Source: Owenweeksia sp. (GTDB taxonomy: Bacteria; Bacteroidota; Bacteroidia; Flavobacteriales; Schleiferiaceae). Taken from it: a DNA stretch of 64,000 bases. Below, one piece after another: positions 1 to 9,594 of the stretch. The number at the start of each line of letters is the position of its first letter. Position 1 is the stretch's first letter. Where the stretch lies: assembly GCA_002695025.1 (NCBI GenBank), contig NZNV01000010.1:124001-188000 (forward strand). The letters are read 5' to 3'. Both the position numbers and the translations under genes were made by a program. Below the pieces are notes generated by a model that ran no database searches, was not told where the DNA came from, and worked only from the letters and a program-made list of their open reading frames with translations.

Positions 1-40
1 CCAGTGTCCGTAATATGATTTCCTGCTCCTGTGTTTCCAT
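1..40 (-). CDS. Possible 5' end of a divergent gene (partial)
   Basis: Reading leftward from the ATG at 40, thirteen codons stay open to the window edge and encode [13 protein letters not shown]. This would be transcribed divergently from asnS, leaving a promoter-sized gap of about 150 bases. The stretch is too short to assign a family, and it could be chance. Confidence 0.35.
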   Translation of the reverse strand, partial: METQEQEIILRTL

Positions 41-188
41 AATTTCAGGGCGCAAATGTAGAAACATATTCGTTATTGGAAACTTTTTGTGTGTAAAAAG
101 TTTCCGGGGTTTACATTTTTTATCTCGTATACCAATTTCAGACTTGGTATTTTTTAGCAACCTTTGCAGCTTTAATTGCCTACTTAAA

Positions 189-1622
189 ATGATGGATCAT
201 CAGACTGTATCTGAAGTATTGGCCAAGCAGGCCATTGGTTCAACCGTACTATTAAAGGGCTGGGTGCGTACCTTTCGCAGCAACCGTTTTATTGCCTTAA
301 ATGACGGAAGCACCCTTAAAACCCTGCAGGTTGTAGTGGATTTTGAAAACACTGAAAAGGAGACCCTGGATAAGATCAATACCGGTGCCTGCCTCGCTAT
401 AAAGGGAGACCTGGTTAAGTCACAAGGTCAGGGCCAGGATGTGGAAGTTCATGCTACGGACATACGAGTTCTCGGAGAATGCGATCCCAACGTTTACCCC
501 TTGCAGCCTAAAAAACACTCCATGGAGTTCCTGCGGGAGATTGCTCACCTGCGCCCTCGCACCAACACCTTCGGGGCTATACTACGTATTCGTCACGCAT
601 TGGCCTTTGCCATCCATCAGTATTTTAATGAAAGGGGATTCTTCTGGATGCATACCCCTATTATCACAGGTTCCGATGCAGAAGGGGCCGGTGAAATGTT
701 CAATGTATCCATACTGGATAAAAAGAACATTCCCCTGAATGAAGACGGGGAAGTGGATTATAAACAGGACTTCTTTGGCAAGGAAGCCAACCTTACCGTT
801 TCCGGTCAGCTGGAAGCCGAACTTGGGGCCACCGCCCTGGGAAAAGTATATACATTCGGACCTACTTTCCGCGCGGAAAACAGCAACACCACCAGGCACC
901 TGGCGGAGTTCTGGATGATAGAACCCGAAGTAGCCTTTGCCGACCTGGATGATAATATGGACCTGGCCGAGGATTTCCTTAAAAAGGTGATCCAATATGT
1001 ATTGCAAGCCTGCCCGGATGACCTTCAGTTTTTGGCCGATCGTTTGGCCAACGAAGAAAAATCCAAACCGCAGAACGAACGCAGTGAGATGGGCCTTATT
1101 GAAAAGCTGCAGTTTGTGGCCGATAATAACTTCCGCAGGGTGAGCTATACAGAAGCTATCGACATCCTCAGAAATTCCAAGCCTAACAAGAAGAAAAAAT
1201 TCCAGTACCTCATCGAAGAGTGGGGTGCAGACCTGCAGTCCGAGCACGAAAAATTCCTGGTTAAGCACTTTGGCGCTCCCGTAATATTGTTTGATTACCC
1301 GGCCAAAATCAAGGCTTTTTATATGCGCCTCAACGAAGATCAGAAAACCGTTCGCGCCATGGACATCCTCTTCCCGGGTATCGGAGAAATTGTAGGAGGT
1401 TCACAACGTGAGGAGCGGTACGACATACTCAAGCAAAAGATCGCTGAGTTTGGTATTGAGGAAGAGAGCCTTTGGTGGTACCTGGAAACCCGCAAATTCG
1501 GAACCTGTGTGCACAGTGGTTTCGGGCTGGGCTTTGAGCGCCTGGTGCTTTTTGTAACGGGAATGACCAATATCCGGGATGTGATCCCCTTCCCAAGAAC
1601 TCCGGGAAGTGCTGAATTTTAA
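189..1622 (+). CDS. asnS: Asparagine--tRNA ligase
   Basis: Cytoplasmic class IIb aminoacyl-tRNA synthetase that charges tRNA-Asn with asparagine. The 477-residue product has an N-terminal OB-fold anticodon-binding domain (about residues 15-110, with [11 protein letters not shown]), class II motif 2 ([21 protein letters not shown] region) and a C-terminal motif 3 ([15 protein letters not shown] followed by IRDVIPFPR). The frame is open upstream to 15, but that extension reads as non-conserved sequence, and the tandem ATGs at 189 and 192 give the usual AsnRS length (about 465-480). The IRDVIPFPR ending is typical of AsnRS rather than AspRS. rpoN follows in the same direction after a possible terminator. 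Identification is secure; only the exact one of the two adjacent ATGs is open. Confidence 0.97.
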   Translation: MMDHQTVSEVLAKQAIGSTVLLKGWVRTFRSNRFIALNDGSTLKTLQVVVDFENTEKETLDKINTGACLAIKGDLVKSQGQGQDVEVHATDIRVLGECDPNVYPLQPKKHSMEFLREIAHLRPRTNTFGAILRIRHALAFAIHQYFNERGFFWMHTPIITGSDAEGAGEMFNVSILDKKNIPLNEDGEVDYKQDFFGKEANLTVSGQLEAELGATALGKVYTFGPTFRAENSNTTRHLAEFWMIEPEVAFADLDDNMDLAEDFLKKVIQYVLQACPDDLQFLADRLANEEKSKPQNERSEMGLIEKLQFVADNNFRRVSYTEAIDILRNSKPNKKKKFQYLIEEWGADLQSEHEKFLVKHFGAPVILFDYPAKIKAFYMRLNEDQKTVRAMDILFPGIGEIVGGSQREERYDILKQKIAEFGIEEESLWWYLETRKFGTCVHSGFGLGFERLVLFVTGMTNIRDVIPFPRTPGSAEF

Positions 1623-1690
1623 GGTGTCCTGAACTTTTTACAGGGATTTTTGTCCTATTCTTATTAAATTCGGCAAAATTTTTGATGGGA

Positions 1691-1713
1691 AGCAGGAATT
1701 CTTGCTGATTTTT
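1691..1713 (+). terminator. Possible asnS terminator
   Basis: AGCAGG and CTTGCT form a 6-bp stem (one G-U pair) around an AATT loop, followed by GATTTTT. It lies about 70 bases after the asnS stop and before rpoN. The stem is short, so the call is tentative. Confidence 0.35.
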
Positions 1714-1753
1714 CCTACTTTCCTGTCGAGATAACCCTAGCAAGAATTCAGGT

Positions 1754-3205
1754 ATGCTGAAGCAACAGCTCAGTCAAAAACTTCTTCAAAAACTTTCCCC
1801 GCAGCAGATCCAGCTGATGAAGTTGATCCAGTTGCCTACCCAGGCGTTGGAGCAAAAGATCAAGGAAGAGCTGGAAGAAAACCCTGCTCTTGAAGAAGGC
1901 CTGGATGAAGAAGATCGTTACGAAGAGGATACCGACACTTACGAGGATGACGATAATCAGAGCATCGAAGCTGAAGATATAAACGTTGATGAGTACCTGA
2001 GCGATGATGAGATCCCCGACTACCGACTTAAAGCCAATAATTACTCCAAGGATGATGAGGATGCCCGCATACCCATCAGCGGAGGTATAAGCTTTACGGA
2101 AGTGCTGATGGACCAGGTCAGTATGCGCAGGATGAGTGAGCAGGACAGGCAGATCGCGGAATACCTGATTGGTAATATTGACGATGATGGCTACATCCGC
2201 AGGGAACTCAGCGCTATAGTTGATGACCTTGCCTTTACCCAGAATATTTTCGTGGAAGAGGAAAAACTGGAGGAGGTCCTTGGCATCATACAGGAGCTTG
2301 ACCCTCCCGGAGTGGGAGCACGTAACCTGAAAGAGTGCCTGCTCATTCAGTTAAAACGAAAGGAAAGAACGGCTGATGTTCGCCTGGCCTACGAGATACT
2401 GGACAAGTATTTTGACGAGTTCACCAAGAAGCATTATTCCAAGCTGATTGAGCGGCTCGAAATTGACGAGGACTACCTCAAGGCTGCCATTGAAGTGATC
2501 AGTCACCTCAACCCCAAACCGGGTAATTCCTCCAGTTCCAGCCAGCGCTCTGTACAGGCCGTAACTCCTGATTTTACCATCAGTATTGAGGATGGTGAAC
2601 TGGAATTGAGCCTCAACTCGCGCAATGCCCCTGAACTCAACGTAAGCCGCGAGTACAAGGATATGCTGGAAACCTATAAAGCCTCACAGGGGAAGAACAA
2701 GGCCCAGAAAGACGCGGTAATGTTTGTAAAACAGAAGCTGGACAGTGCCAAGTGGTTTATTGATGCCATCCGACAGCGTCAGCAAACCCTGCTCATCACC
2801 ATGTCGTCCATCATGAATTTCCAGAAGGAATATTTCCTCACCGGTGATCAGCGCAAACTGCGCCCTATGATCCTGAAGGACATTGCCGAGGAAATAGGTA
2901 TGGACATTTCCACGGTTTCGCGGGTAGCCAGTAATAAATACGTGCAAACACCTTACGGCACCTTCCTGATCAAGGAATTTTTCTCCGAATCCATGACCAA
3001 TGATGCGGGTGAAGAAGTGTCTACCAAAGAGATCAAGAAGATCCTGGAAGATTCCATTTCTGAAGAAAACAAGCGGAGGCCACTTACCGATGAAAAATTG
3101 GCCAAGCTCCTGAAGGAAAAGGGATACCCTATAGCCCGAAGAACGGTGGCCAAATACCGCGAGCAACTGGGAATTCCCGTGGCCCGTTTGCGTAAAGAAC
3201 TTTGA
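1754..3205 (+). CDS. rpoN: RNA polymerase sigma-54 factor
   Basis: Sigma-54 directs RNA polymerase to -24/-12 promoters and needs AAA+ activators to open them. The 483-residue product has the glutamine- and leucine-rich region I (residues 1-50), a strongly acidic region II (about 50-100, many D/E), a core-binding domain and a C-terminal DNA-binding part. The diagnostic RpoN box ARRTVAKYRE lies at 461-470, close to the C terminus. The length is normal for the family. The stop codon overlaps by one base the ATG of the next membrane-protein gene, suggesting translational coupling. No sigma-54 activator gene is seen in this window. Confidence 0.98.
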   Translation: MLKQQLSQKLLQKLSPQQIQLMKLIQLPTQALEQKIKEELEENPALEEGLDEEDRYEEDTDTYEDDDNQSIEAEDINVDEYLSDDEIPDYRLKANNYSKDDEDARIPISGGISFTEVLMDQVSMRRMSEQDRQIAEYLIGNIDDDGYIRRELSAIVDDLAFTQNIFVEEEKLEEVLGIIQELDPPGVGARNLKECLLIQLKRKERTADVRLAYEILDKYFDEFTKKHYSKLIERLEIDEDYLKAAIEVISHLNPKPGNSSSSSQRSVQAVTPDFTISIEDGELELSLNSRNAPELNVSREYKDMLETYKASQGKNKAQKDAVMFVKQKLDSAKWFIDAIRQRQQTLLITMSSIMNFQKEYFLTGDQRKLRPMILKDIAEEIGMDISTVSRVASNKYVQTPYGTFLIKEFFSESMTNDAGEEVSTKEIKKILEDSISEENKRRPLTDEKLAKLLKEKGYPIARRTVAKYREQLGIPVARLRKEL

Positions 3206-3810
3206 TGATGGGCCGCACGCTGGCACAATGGCTTTCGTACCTTCTTCACCCGGTAGTATACCCCATACTGGGAACCCTGATCATCCTTGAAGCACTACCC
3301 TATTATGTAAATTCACGGCTTACTATACTAAGCCTCGCCCTGGTGTTTACCGGAACTTATATTTTCCCGGTGGCCATCAGTTTTCTCTTCTACCGTATAC
3401 AGTTGATCTCCAGCCTGGAAATGAAAGAAGCCCGTGACCGCAGGTGGCCTTACCTGGTGGGAGCGATCTGCTACTATTTTACCGCCTCCTTTTTGGGTCA
3501 ACTGGGATTACCGAAAGACCTGAAGCTTTTTCTACTGGGCAGTGCCAGTATTATTATTATCCACCTGTTCATGTTCCGCTTTTCCAAGCCCAGTGCGCAC
3601 ATGGCGGGAATAGGTGGATTTACAGGCTTGCTGCTGAGTGAATCGCTCAAATACCATATAGGCTTCCTGCCTCTACTGGCGCTCTGCTTCCTCCTGGCTG
3701 GTTTTCTGGGCAGCGCCCGTCTAAAGCTGCAAGCACACAGCCCGGGCGAGCTAGCTACCGGTTACTTCTCAGGGATTATTATTATCAGCCTTTCCCTATT
3801 GCTGGGTTAA
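3205..3810 (+). CDS. PAP2-like integral membrane protein
   Basis: Hydrophobic 201-residue protein with about six membrane segments. Two short motifs resemble the PAP2 phosphatase signature: KPSAHMAG (compare PSGH) near the middle and AHSPGELATGYFSG near the C terminus (compare SR-x5-H-x3-D-x2-G). The second motif has E in place of the usual D, and the upstream KX6RP motif is not clear, so phosphatase activity is uncertain; lipid-phosphate or isoprenoid-phosphate substrates would be the family expectation. The ATG at 3205 shares its A with the rpoN stop; a second ATG follows at 3208. The 3' end overlaps the convergent barrel-protein gene by four bases. The domain call is inference from two motifs. 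Confidence 0.7.
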   Translation: MMGRTLAQWLSYLLHPVVYPILGTLIILEALPYYVNSRLTILSLALVFTGTYIFPVAISFLFYRIQLISSLEMKEARDRRWPYLVGAICYYFTASFLGQLGLPKDLKLFLLGSASIIIIHLFMFRFSKPSAHMAGIGGFTGLLLSESLKYHIGFLPLLALCFLLAGFLGSARLKLQAHSPGELATGYFSGIIIISLSLLLG

Positions 3811-4505
3811 AGGGTAATGGAGATACCTACACTTAAAGGAGTGCCGGGTGAAAAGGTGTCAAATGAATCATACAGGGCAGGGTTCACTCCCTCCGGGTAG
3901 GTCTGTTCGCTGAAAAGCTCACTCAAGCCATAGTAGGCGTACACATTAATAAAGCTGTAGCCCGTTCTCACATAGGCTCCGTACATAAAGCGGTTCAGGT
4001 TACCCAGGTTATTGAACTGGCGGTTGAAATTATCCGTAATGAGTTTGGAGTAACTATTTACCCGAACACCCACTTTGGCGCCTACGTAAAAGCGAAAAAA
4101 GTTTCCCTTTTGGCTGAGACCGGACCGGAAACGCAACTCAATGGGAATATGAATATACTGAACCGTCAGCTTATTACTGTTGATCGTATCTGTATCCAGA
4201 AAAGAATAGAATTCCCGGCCATCCGCAGCATTGGTGCGGAGTGACAAATTGTTGTAAAAATTGTTACTGGTAAAACCTATACCATAGGCAAAGCTGAAAT
4301 GGCTTTCCTCACCAAACTGCACATCGTCCATAAAGGAAAGGCTATGACCATTGGAGCGCCAGCTTTGCTCCAGTCCGGGAGGAGACTCCAGCAGGTAATC
4401 ATACGTAAGGTCATAGGCAAACCAATCTTCATGTTTAGGCTTGATCTGGCTGAAAAGGTTGGCTGAAAAAATGAGGCAACAGGTGATTGCTATAAGGTTT
4501 CTCAT
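3807..4505 (-). CDS. Outer-membrane beta-barrel protein, function unknown
   Basis: 232-residue protein with a cleavable signal peptide (residues 1-19, ending ANLFSQ). The rest alternates polar and hydrophobic or aromatic residues in short strands, and the end IGISITL-like strand (LSVGISITL) terminates in a hydrophobic residue, as expected for a small outer-membrane beta-barrel. It resembles the broad PorT-like/OMP_b-brl group of Bacteroidota, but nothing visible assigns it to the gliding or T9SS PorT subgroup. It is monocistronic, with its stop overlapping the convergent PAP2-like gene by four bases. About 140 bases separate its start from the divergent lysS start. Confidence 0.8.
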   Translation of the reverse strand: MRNLIAITCCLIFSANLFSQIKPKHEDWFAYDLTYDYLLESPPGLEQSWRSNGHSLSFMDDVQFGEESHFSFAYGIGFTSNNFYNNLSLRTNAADGREFYSFLDTDTINSNKLTVQYIHIPIELRFRSGLSQKGNFFRFYVGAKVGVRVNSYSKLITDNFNRQFNNLGNLNRFMYGAYVRTGYSFINVYAYYGLSELFSEQTYPEGVNPALYDSFDTFSPGTPLSVGISITL

Positions 4506-4612
4506 GGCATGAATTTAACAATTACTTTATGGAACTGGTGTACAAGATAAATGTTTCCACTTATTTGGAAATTTAAGCGTTTCATGCTCCTGTGCAGCTT
4601 CCGGCAAGTTCT

Positions 4613-4620
4613 TACCTTTG
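4613..4620 (+). promoter_or_regulatory. Bacteroidota-type -7 element upstream of lysS
   Basis: TACCTTTG matches the Bacteroidota -7 consensus TAnnTTTG exactly and ends 23 bases before the lysS ATG. No clear -33 TTTG is seen at the expected distance. Confidence 0.5.
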
Positions 4621-4643
4621 CCAAAATTTTTTAAAATTTTCTC

Positions 4644-6350
4644 ATGAGCGCACGTTTGTCAGAGCAGGAAATTCAACGCAGGGATGCTTTACAAAAACTC
4701 CGTGAGGCAGGAATTGATCCTTACCCGGCAGCCCTTTACCCGGTAGCTGATTATTCTGTTGATCTTAAAAAGGATTATGAAGAAGGAAAAAAGGTAGTCA
4801 TTGCCGGCCGACTGATGCGCAAAAAGGTGCAGGGTAAAGCTTCCTTTGGCATGATACAGGACAGCAAGGGAAAGATCCAGGTGTATTTTAACCGTGATGA
4901 AATTTGCCCCGGAGAAGACAAATCCCTCTACAACGATGTATTCAAGAAGCTTTTGGACCTGGGCGATTTCATCGGGATCAAAGGTGAGGTTTTCAAGACC
5001 CAGGTGGGTGAGATCACCGTTAAGGTGGAGGAGTTCACCATACTGAGCAAATCATTGAAGCCCCTTCCTGTGGTGAAGACGGATGAGCAGGGTAATGTGC
5101 ATGATGCCTTTACCGATCCCGAGCAACGCTACCGCATGCGCTATGTAGACCTCATCGTTAATGACCACGTACGCGAAACCTTCCTGAAGCGCACCCGCCT
5201 CATGAATGCCATGCGCGAATTTTTCAACCAAAAGGGTTACCTGGAGGTGGAAACTCCCATTTTGCAACCCATCCCGGGGGGAGCAGCGGCACGTCCGTTT
5301 GTAACACACCACAACGCCCTGGACATACCTCTATACCTGCGTATTGCCAATGAGCTGTACCTGAAAAGGTTGATCGTAGGCGGTTACGAAGGCGTATACG
5401 AATTTGCCAAGGACTTCCGTAACGAGGGGATGGACCGTACGCACAACCCGGAGTTTACGGTGATGGAAATATACGTGGCCTATAAGGACTACTTCTGGAT
5501 GATGGACTTTACCGAGCAAATGCTGGAACACGTGGTAAAAGCGGTTACCAACGGCAGCACGAGTGTAAAGCTTGGTGACAAGGAGATCGACTTTAAAGCG
5601 CCCTTTAAAAGGGTGACCATGATAGATGCTATTAAGGAGCACACTGGTTTTGACATCAGCGGCATGAATGAAAGCCAGCTGCGTGAGGTTTGCCAGAAAC
5701 TCAACATTCCCGTGGATGATACTATGGGGAAAGGCAAACTTATTGACGAGATATTCGGGGAAAAATGCGAACCGCATTTTATACAACCCACTTTCATTAT
5801 GGATTATCCCAAGGAGATGTCGCCACTTTGCAAAAAGCACCGTGACAATCCCGAGCTTACCGAGCGCTTTGAGCTGATGATCAACGGCAAGGAAATAGCC
5901 AACGCCTACTCGGAGTTGAATGATCCCATCGACCAACGCGAACGGTTTGAGGATCAGTTGAAACTTTCTGAAAAAGGGGATGATGAGGCCATGTTCATTG
6001 ACCAGGACTTCTTACGTGCCCTGGAGTACGGCATGCCTCCTACTTCCGGAATGGGCATCGGCATAGACCGCTTAACCATGCTGCTTACCAACCAGAGCAG
6101 CATACAGGAGGTATTGTTCTTCCCGCAAATGCGCCCAGAGAAAAAGGTAGCGGCTCCCAGTAAATCCGACTTTGAAAAAATGGGCGTTCCCGGTGAGTGG
6201 AGCGAGCATGTAATGGCCGTATACGGTAGCGTAGACGAGCTTAAAAAAGCCAAGCCCACCCAAGTACACCAGCAAATGAACGGTTATCGCAAAAAGAATA
6301 AGCTGGACGTTCCAGCCTTGCAGCTTCCCGAAGTGGAAGCCTGGTTTTAA
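4644..6350 (+). CDS. lysS: Lysine--tRNA ligase (class II)
   Basis: Charges tRNA-Lys with lysine in the cytoplasm. The 568-residue product has an OB-fold anticodon-binding domain (about residues 50-150) and a class II core with motif 2 (FRNEGMDRTHNPEFTVMEIY) and motif 3 (GMGIGIDRLTML, about residue 470). After motif 3 it carries an extra C-terminal tail of about 65 residues (from PEKKVAAPSKSDFEK to EVEAWF), absent from the roughly 500-residue E. coli enzyme but, to my knowledge, common in Bacteroidota LysRS. It starts at an ATG just downstream of a TACCTTTG promoter element and ends with a four-base overlap with the convergent LytTR regulator. Confidence 0.98.
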   Translation: MSARLSEQEIQRRDALQKLREAGIDPYPAALYPVADYSVDLKKDYEEGKKVVIAGRLMRKKVQGKASFGMIQDSKGKIQVYFNRDEICPGEDKSLYNDVFKKLLDLGDFIGIKGEVFKTQVGEITVKVEEFTILSKSLKPLPVVKTDEQGNVHDAFTDPEQRYRMRYVDLIVNDHVRETFLKRTRLMNAMREFFNQKGYLEVETPILQPIPGGAAARPFVTHHNALDIPLYLRIANELYLKRLIVGGYEGVYEFAKDFRNEGMDRTHNPEFTVMEIYVAYKDYFWMMDFTEQMLEHVVKAVTNGSTSVKLGDKEIDFKAPFKRVTMIDAIKEHTGFDISGMNESQLREVCQKLNIPVDDTMGKGKLIDEIFGEKCEPHFIQPTFIMDYPKEMSPLCKKHRDNPELTERFELMINGKEIANAYSELNDPIDQRERFEDQLKLSEKGDDEAMFIDQDFLRALEYGMPPTSGMGIGIDRLTMLLTNQSSIQEVLFFPQMRPEKKVAAPSKSDFEKMGVPGEWSEHVMAVYGSVDELKKAKPTQVHQQMNGYRKKNKLDVPALQLPEVEAWF

Positions 6351-7102
6351 AGCGTCTGGAAATTCTTAAAGACCTCGTCCCGGTAGTTTCGGCTCACCGG
6401 GATTTCCTGGCTACCCACGTACAGGCAGTTGCCTTCAAAGGAGGTAACATGCTGGATATTTACGGCATAGGAACGGTGCGTACGCACCAATGACTCAAAC
6501 TCCAGGCGTTCCATAATTACCCCGAGGGTAACCGTTAGAAAGTATTTGCCCTCCCGGGTTTGGATATGCGTACAGTTACTGTCTGCCTGCAGCCATTGTA
6601 TAGTATTGAAGGGCACCTTTTCAAAACGGTTGCGGTTACGGATAAAGATGCTGTCGTTGAGCAGGAAATGCTCCTCATGTTCCTGGGTTTTTTCCGGTTC
6701 TTCCGTTGGCATGCTGGCCGGTTTATTGGAGGAATAATTGGAAATAGCCAACTCGATGGCCAGGTGTAGCTCCCGCTCGTTAAAGGGTTTCAGCATATAA
6801 GCCGAAGGCCTGGCTTTGCGGGCCCGGTCAGCCGTGGCTTGATCGGAAAGGGACGTAAGGAATATCACCGGCATATCGTATTTATGCTTGATACGTTCGG
6901 CCGTTTCTATACCATCTAGGGGTCCCAGAAGGTTTATATCCAGCAGTACAATATCCGCTACTTCCTTTTCCAGGGCTTCCAGGGCATCACGGCCCGTATC
7001 CACACAATCCACAATATGGTACCCGGCATGTTGCAGCCGCGCGGCAATATCGCGGGCCACCAATGCCTCATCTTCTACGATCAATACCTTTACTAAGGCC
7101 AT
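6347..7102 (-). CDS. LytTR-family response regulator
   Basis: 251-residue regulator. Receiver domain is residues 1-125 with acidic pocket E10/D11, phospho-acceptor D55, conserved T83 and K105. A variable linker (about 125-145) leads to a LytTR DNA-binding domain (about 145-250, with the FxRTHRSYAVNIQHV core and a terminal PVSRNYRDEVF segment). It starts 12 bases after the stop of the TPR histidine kinase and is clearly its partner: the kinase should phosphorylate D55 and the LytTR domain should then bind promoter DNA. Targets cannot be read from the sequence. The 3' end overlaps lysS by four bases. Confidence 0.93.
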   Translation of the reverse strand: MALVKVLIVEDEALVARDIAARLQHAGYHIVDCVDTGRDALEALEKEVADIVLLDINLLGPLDGIETAERIKHKYDMPVIFLTSLSDQATADRARKARPSAYMLKPFNERELHLAIELAISNYSSNKPASMPTEEPEKTQEHEEHFLLNDSIFIRNRNRFEKVPFNTIQWLQADSNCTHIQTREGKYFLTVTLGVIMERLEFESLVRTHRSYAVNIQHVTSFEGNCLYVGSQEIPVSRNYRDEVFKNFQTL

Positions 7103-7114
7103 CCCTTTCTCGAT

Positions 7115-9067
7115 TTATGCAGTACGGGATAAAGGTAGGGTAATTTCAAAACAGCTGCCACTTTTGTAAGTGGTTTTAAGTTCTCCCCGCAGCTGTTTGA
7201 GCAGGGAGCGGATCATTTCCATACCGAAGGAGATACTTGCCTTATCCGGTTTGCCTTCAGGAATGCCGGGACCATTATCCAAAAGGGTTAGCTTCAGTTG
7301 TCCTTCTTCCTCCTTAAGACTTACACGTAATTCCGGCTCTTTCACCTCTTTAAAGGCGTGTTTAAAAGCATTGGTGATCAGCTCATTAATGATCAACCCC
7401 AAGGGGATGGCAATGTCCACCACCAGCGGTTCCACCGTAACTTCTGTCTGCAACTTCACATCTCTTTCGGTATAACCAAAGGAATAGCTGATGGAGCTCA
7501 GGAGCTGTTTGATGTAATGGTCCATGTCAATATGGGTTACCTGGTCATCGCGGTACAGCCGCTCATGGATCAGGAACATGGCTTCTACCCGGCTTTGTCC
7601 TTCTTTTACGGCTTCCACCGCTTTCTGGTCTTCCAGCTGGAAAGACTGGAGGCTCAACATGCTGGCAATTACCTGCAGGTTGTTCTTTACCCGGTGGTTC
7701 AATTCACGCAGTAAAAGTTCTTTTTCTTTTTCGCGTTTTTCCACCAGCAGCTTTTGCTCATTAAGGAGGCGGTTGGCCTTTTGTTTTTGGCGGTACGCAA
7801 ATACCAGCGCGGCTCCCAGGCCTATGAACAATACCAGGCCCGCAATGAGTGCCTTGATCTGGGTATTGCGTTTTTGGGCTTCGGCTTTTTGCAGCGCTTC
7901 CTTCTGCTGCAGGCTTTCTATCTGGCGTTCTTTCTTCTCGGTATCGTATTGTACCTGGAGTTCGTTAACATGGCGGTTACTGGCTTCGTTCAGGATAATG
8001 TTGGAGATGCTGTCAAAACTATAGTAGGTGAGAAAGGCTTTTTTATACTCCCCCAGGGCCTCATAGGAGTAGGATTTATTCTCCAGGGCCCTGGCAAGGT
8101 CATCCCGCAAACCAGCTTCCCTGGCCACACGGGCACTGATGTCAAACTCCGTTAATGCCTCTTTATGAAGGCCCTCCCAGGCGTAGGATGTTCCCATGCT
8201 ATTGTGCCCTAAGGCAATACCGTGGGCATCGCCAACCTCTTTGCGAAGGGCTATACTTTTGGAGTACATTAAACGAGCCTCTTTGTATTCCTCCTTTTGG
8301 AGATGAGTATTTCCCATGCTGTTCCAAACGGCCGCCAGGCCCGTTTTATCCCCGATCCTTTCCATTATGGCTGAGGCATCTTCATAATTGGCGAGGGCTC
8401 TTTTAAGGTCTCCACCCCGGGCGTGAAAATTCCCCATATCCAAATAGGCAGATGCCATAGATTCTTTTATACCGGACTTTTTGCTGTAAAAAAGTGCCTG
8501 TAAAAAATGTTCTTCTCCTTTATCCCGATTCCCCTGTTCCAGAAGGGTATAACCGATGGCTCCATGCAGGGAAGCTTGATCCCGCAGGATGGTGGATGTG
8601 GAAGACTCACAAAATTTCAATCCTTTATAAAAAAGGTCCAAGGCCTTGGCATATTCACCTTGGCGGTTATACACATTACCCATGTTAAGGTACGTGCTGG
8701 CAATGCCGCTGGTGTCTTTCTGCGCCAGCCGCAATGCAAGATTCTTATTGTAAAGGTCCATGGCCGTAGAAAAGCTGCCCTGGAAATAGGCCAGCCTCCC
8801 CAAACGGTTATAGGCAAGGGCTTGCCCGGTAGTGTCATTGTTCTCCCGGGCAAGCTTTAAAGCCTTGTTAGCATAAGACCTGGCGGCAGAAGTATCATGA
8901 TCCGCCAGTTCCCACGCCAGGATGTTATACGCTTCAATTTTATCACCATCCGGCAAAGAATTACCGAGATAATGCTTTAAACTGTCTATAACAGGATTTT
9001 GCCCCCTTACCACAAAAGGGGGCAAACCAATCAGCAATACAATTAATAAAATGGATTTATTCCGCAT
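7115..9067 (-). CDS. TPR-repeat sensor histidine kinase (HisKA_2 type)
   Basis: 650-residue membrane sensor kinase. The order is a signal peptide (about 1-23), tetratricopeptide repeats (about 30-370, recurring A-x2-G and Y-x2-A patterns), one membrane helix (about 403-424), a charged coiled coil, then a HisKA_2 dimerisation and phosphoacceptor segment with RELNHRVKNNLQ (phospho-His at 458), and a HATPase domain with N, G1 and G2 boxes (NELITNAFKHAF, DNGPGIPEG). The frame is open to 9103, but the ATG at 9067 begins a proper signal peptide and is preferred; it then overlaps the upstream small gene by 11 bases. It forms a two-gene pair with the LytTR regulator downstream. The sensed signal is unknown. 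Confidence 0.92.
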   Translation of the reverse strand: MRNKSILLIVLLIGLPPFVVRGQNPVIDSLKHYLGNSLPDGDKIEAYNILAWELADHDTSAARSYANKALKLARENNDTTGQALAYNRLGRLAYFQGSFSTAMDLYNKNLALRLAQKDTSGIASTYLNMGNVYNRQGEYAKALDLFYKGLKFCESSTSTILRDQASLHGAIGYTLLEQGNRDKGEEHFLQALFYSKKSGIKESMASAYLDMGNFHARGGDLKRALANYEDASAIMERIGDKTGLAAVWNSMGNTHLQKEEYKEARLMYSKSIALRKEVGDAHGIALGHNSMGTSYAWEGLHKEALTEFDISARVAREAGLRDDLARALENKSYSYEALGEYKKAFLTYYSFDSISNIILNEASNRHVNELQVQYDTEKKERQIESLQQKEALQKAEAQKRNTQIKALIAGLVLFIGLGAALVFAYRQKQKANRLLNEQKLLVEKREKEKELLLRELNHRVKNNLQVIASMLSLQSFQLEDQKAVEAVKEGQSRVEAMFLIHERLYRDDQVTHIDMDHYIKQLLSSISYSFGYTERDVKLQTEVTVEPLVVDIAIPLGLIINELITNAFKHAFKEVKEPELRVSLKEEEGQLKLTLLDNGPGIPEGKPDKASISFGMEMIRSLLKQLRGELKTTYKSGSCFEITLPLSRTA

Positions 9068-9419
9068 GGCCGCCACCAAGCCCTCCGTGATCGGCCTGGT
9101 CATAGTTCATTTTTGCCCTGCGCGTGTTCGTGCCATCTGTGACCCGTACTTCAATAGTACGGCAGGTGGCTTCAATATCAGACCGAAATACGGTTTGGAT
9201 GCCCATCAGTTCGGAATTGTCATTAATCAGGCTCTCTACATGGATTACATACACATCGCAATCTGATAAAGTGGATGGGGTTGGCGGAAGGTGAAACTCT
9301 TCTTCCTCTCCCATGGCCATGCCTACATAAAGGCGGTAGCGTGTTTGCTCTTCCTCATTTATGTACTTGGAAAGATAGATCATGGGGATCTTGAAAAAAT
9401 CGGCTTCAGGTTGTGCCAT
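9057..9419 (-). CDS. Conserved-looking small protein upstream of a TPR kinase
   Basis: 120-residue soluble protein with no signal peptide or membrane segment. An acidic patch (GEEEEF) sits near residue 38, and the C terminus is glycine- and histidine-rich (DHGGLGGGHAE). I do not recognise a family. Its stop lies inside the first codons of the kinase gene (11-base overlap), which suggests translational coupling and a role tied to the kinase/LytTR pair, for example a modulator. A -7-like sequence, TACTTTTA on the minus strand at 9472-9479 (7 of 8 matches), could be the operon promoter. The gene call rests on the clean ATG start, continuous frame and tight overlap. Confidence 0.7.
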   Translation of the reverse strand: MAQPEADFFKIPMIYLSKYINEEEQTRYRLYVGMAMGEEEEFHLPPTPSTLSDCDVYVIHVESLINDNSELMGIQTVFRSDIEATCRTIEVRVTDGTNTRRAKMNYDQADHGGLGGGHAE

Positions 9420-9541
9420 GTTTCTAGGGTTTTAAAATTTACGTTTGGTTCTTGCTCCTTGATGAGCGCTTTAAAAGTAGGGAAATTATGGCAAGTTCCG
9501 CTACCACAAAGGAGTTTTACCACTACGCTGTTAAATAGCAA

Positions 9542-9571
9542 AGGGCCTGGCTTTTAACAAAACCAGGCCCT
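9542..9571 (-). terminator. Rho-independent-like terminator after the PKD cargo gene
   Basis: Perfect 9-bp inverted repeat: AGGGCCTGG at 9542-9550 and CCAGGCCCT at 9563-9571, with a 12-base A/T-rich loop. It lies 24 bases after the stop of the minus-strand PKD/T9SS gene. On that strand only a short T run follows, so it may act bidirectionally or mainly as an RNA 3'-end hairpin. Confidence 0.7.
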
Positions 9572-9594
9572 CGCTCAATTTGAAAACACTTGTT

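Noticed and set aside
582-1268. Long antisense frame of 228 codons inside asnS
   Set aside because: It lies wholly opposite a strongly conserved synthetase gene and its product shows no family features; it is a product of codon bias.
3807-4505. Assignment of the barrel protein as PorT of the type IX system
   Set aside because: Only a generic signal peptide and barrel strands are visible; no PorT-specific segment or por/gld neighbours.
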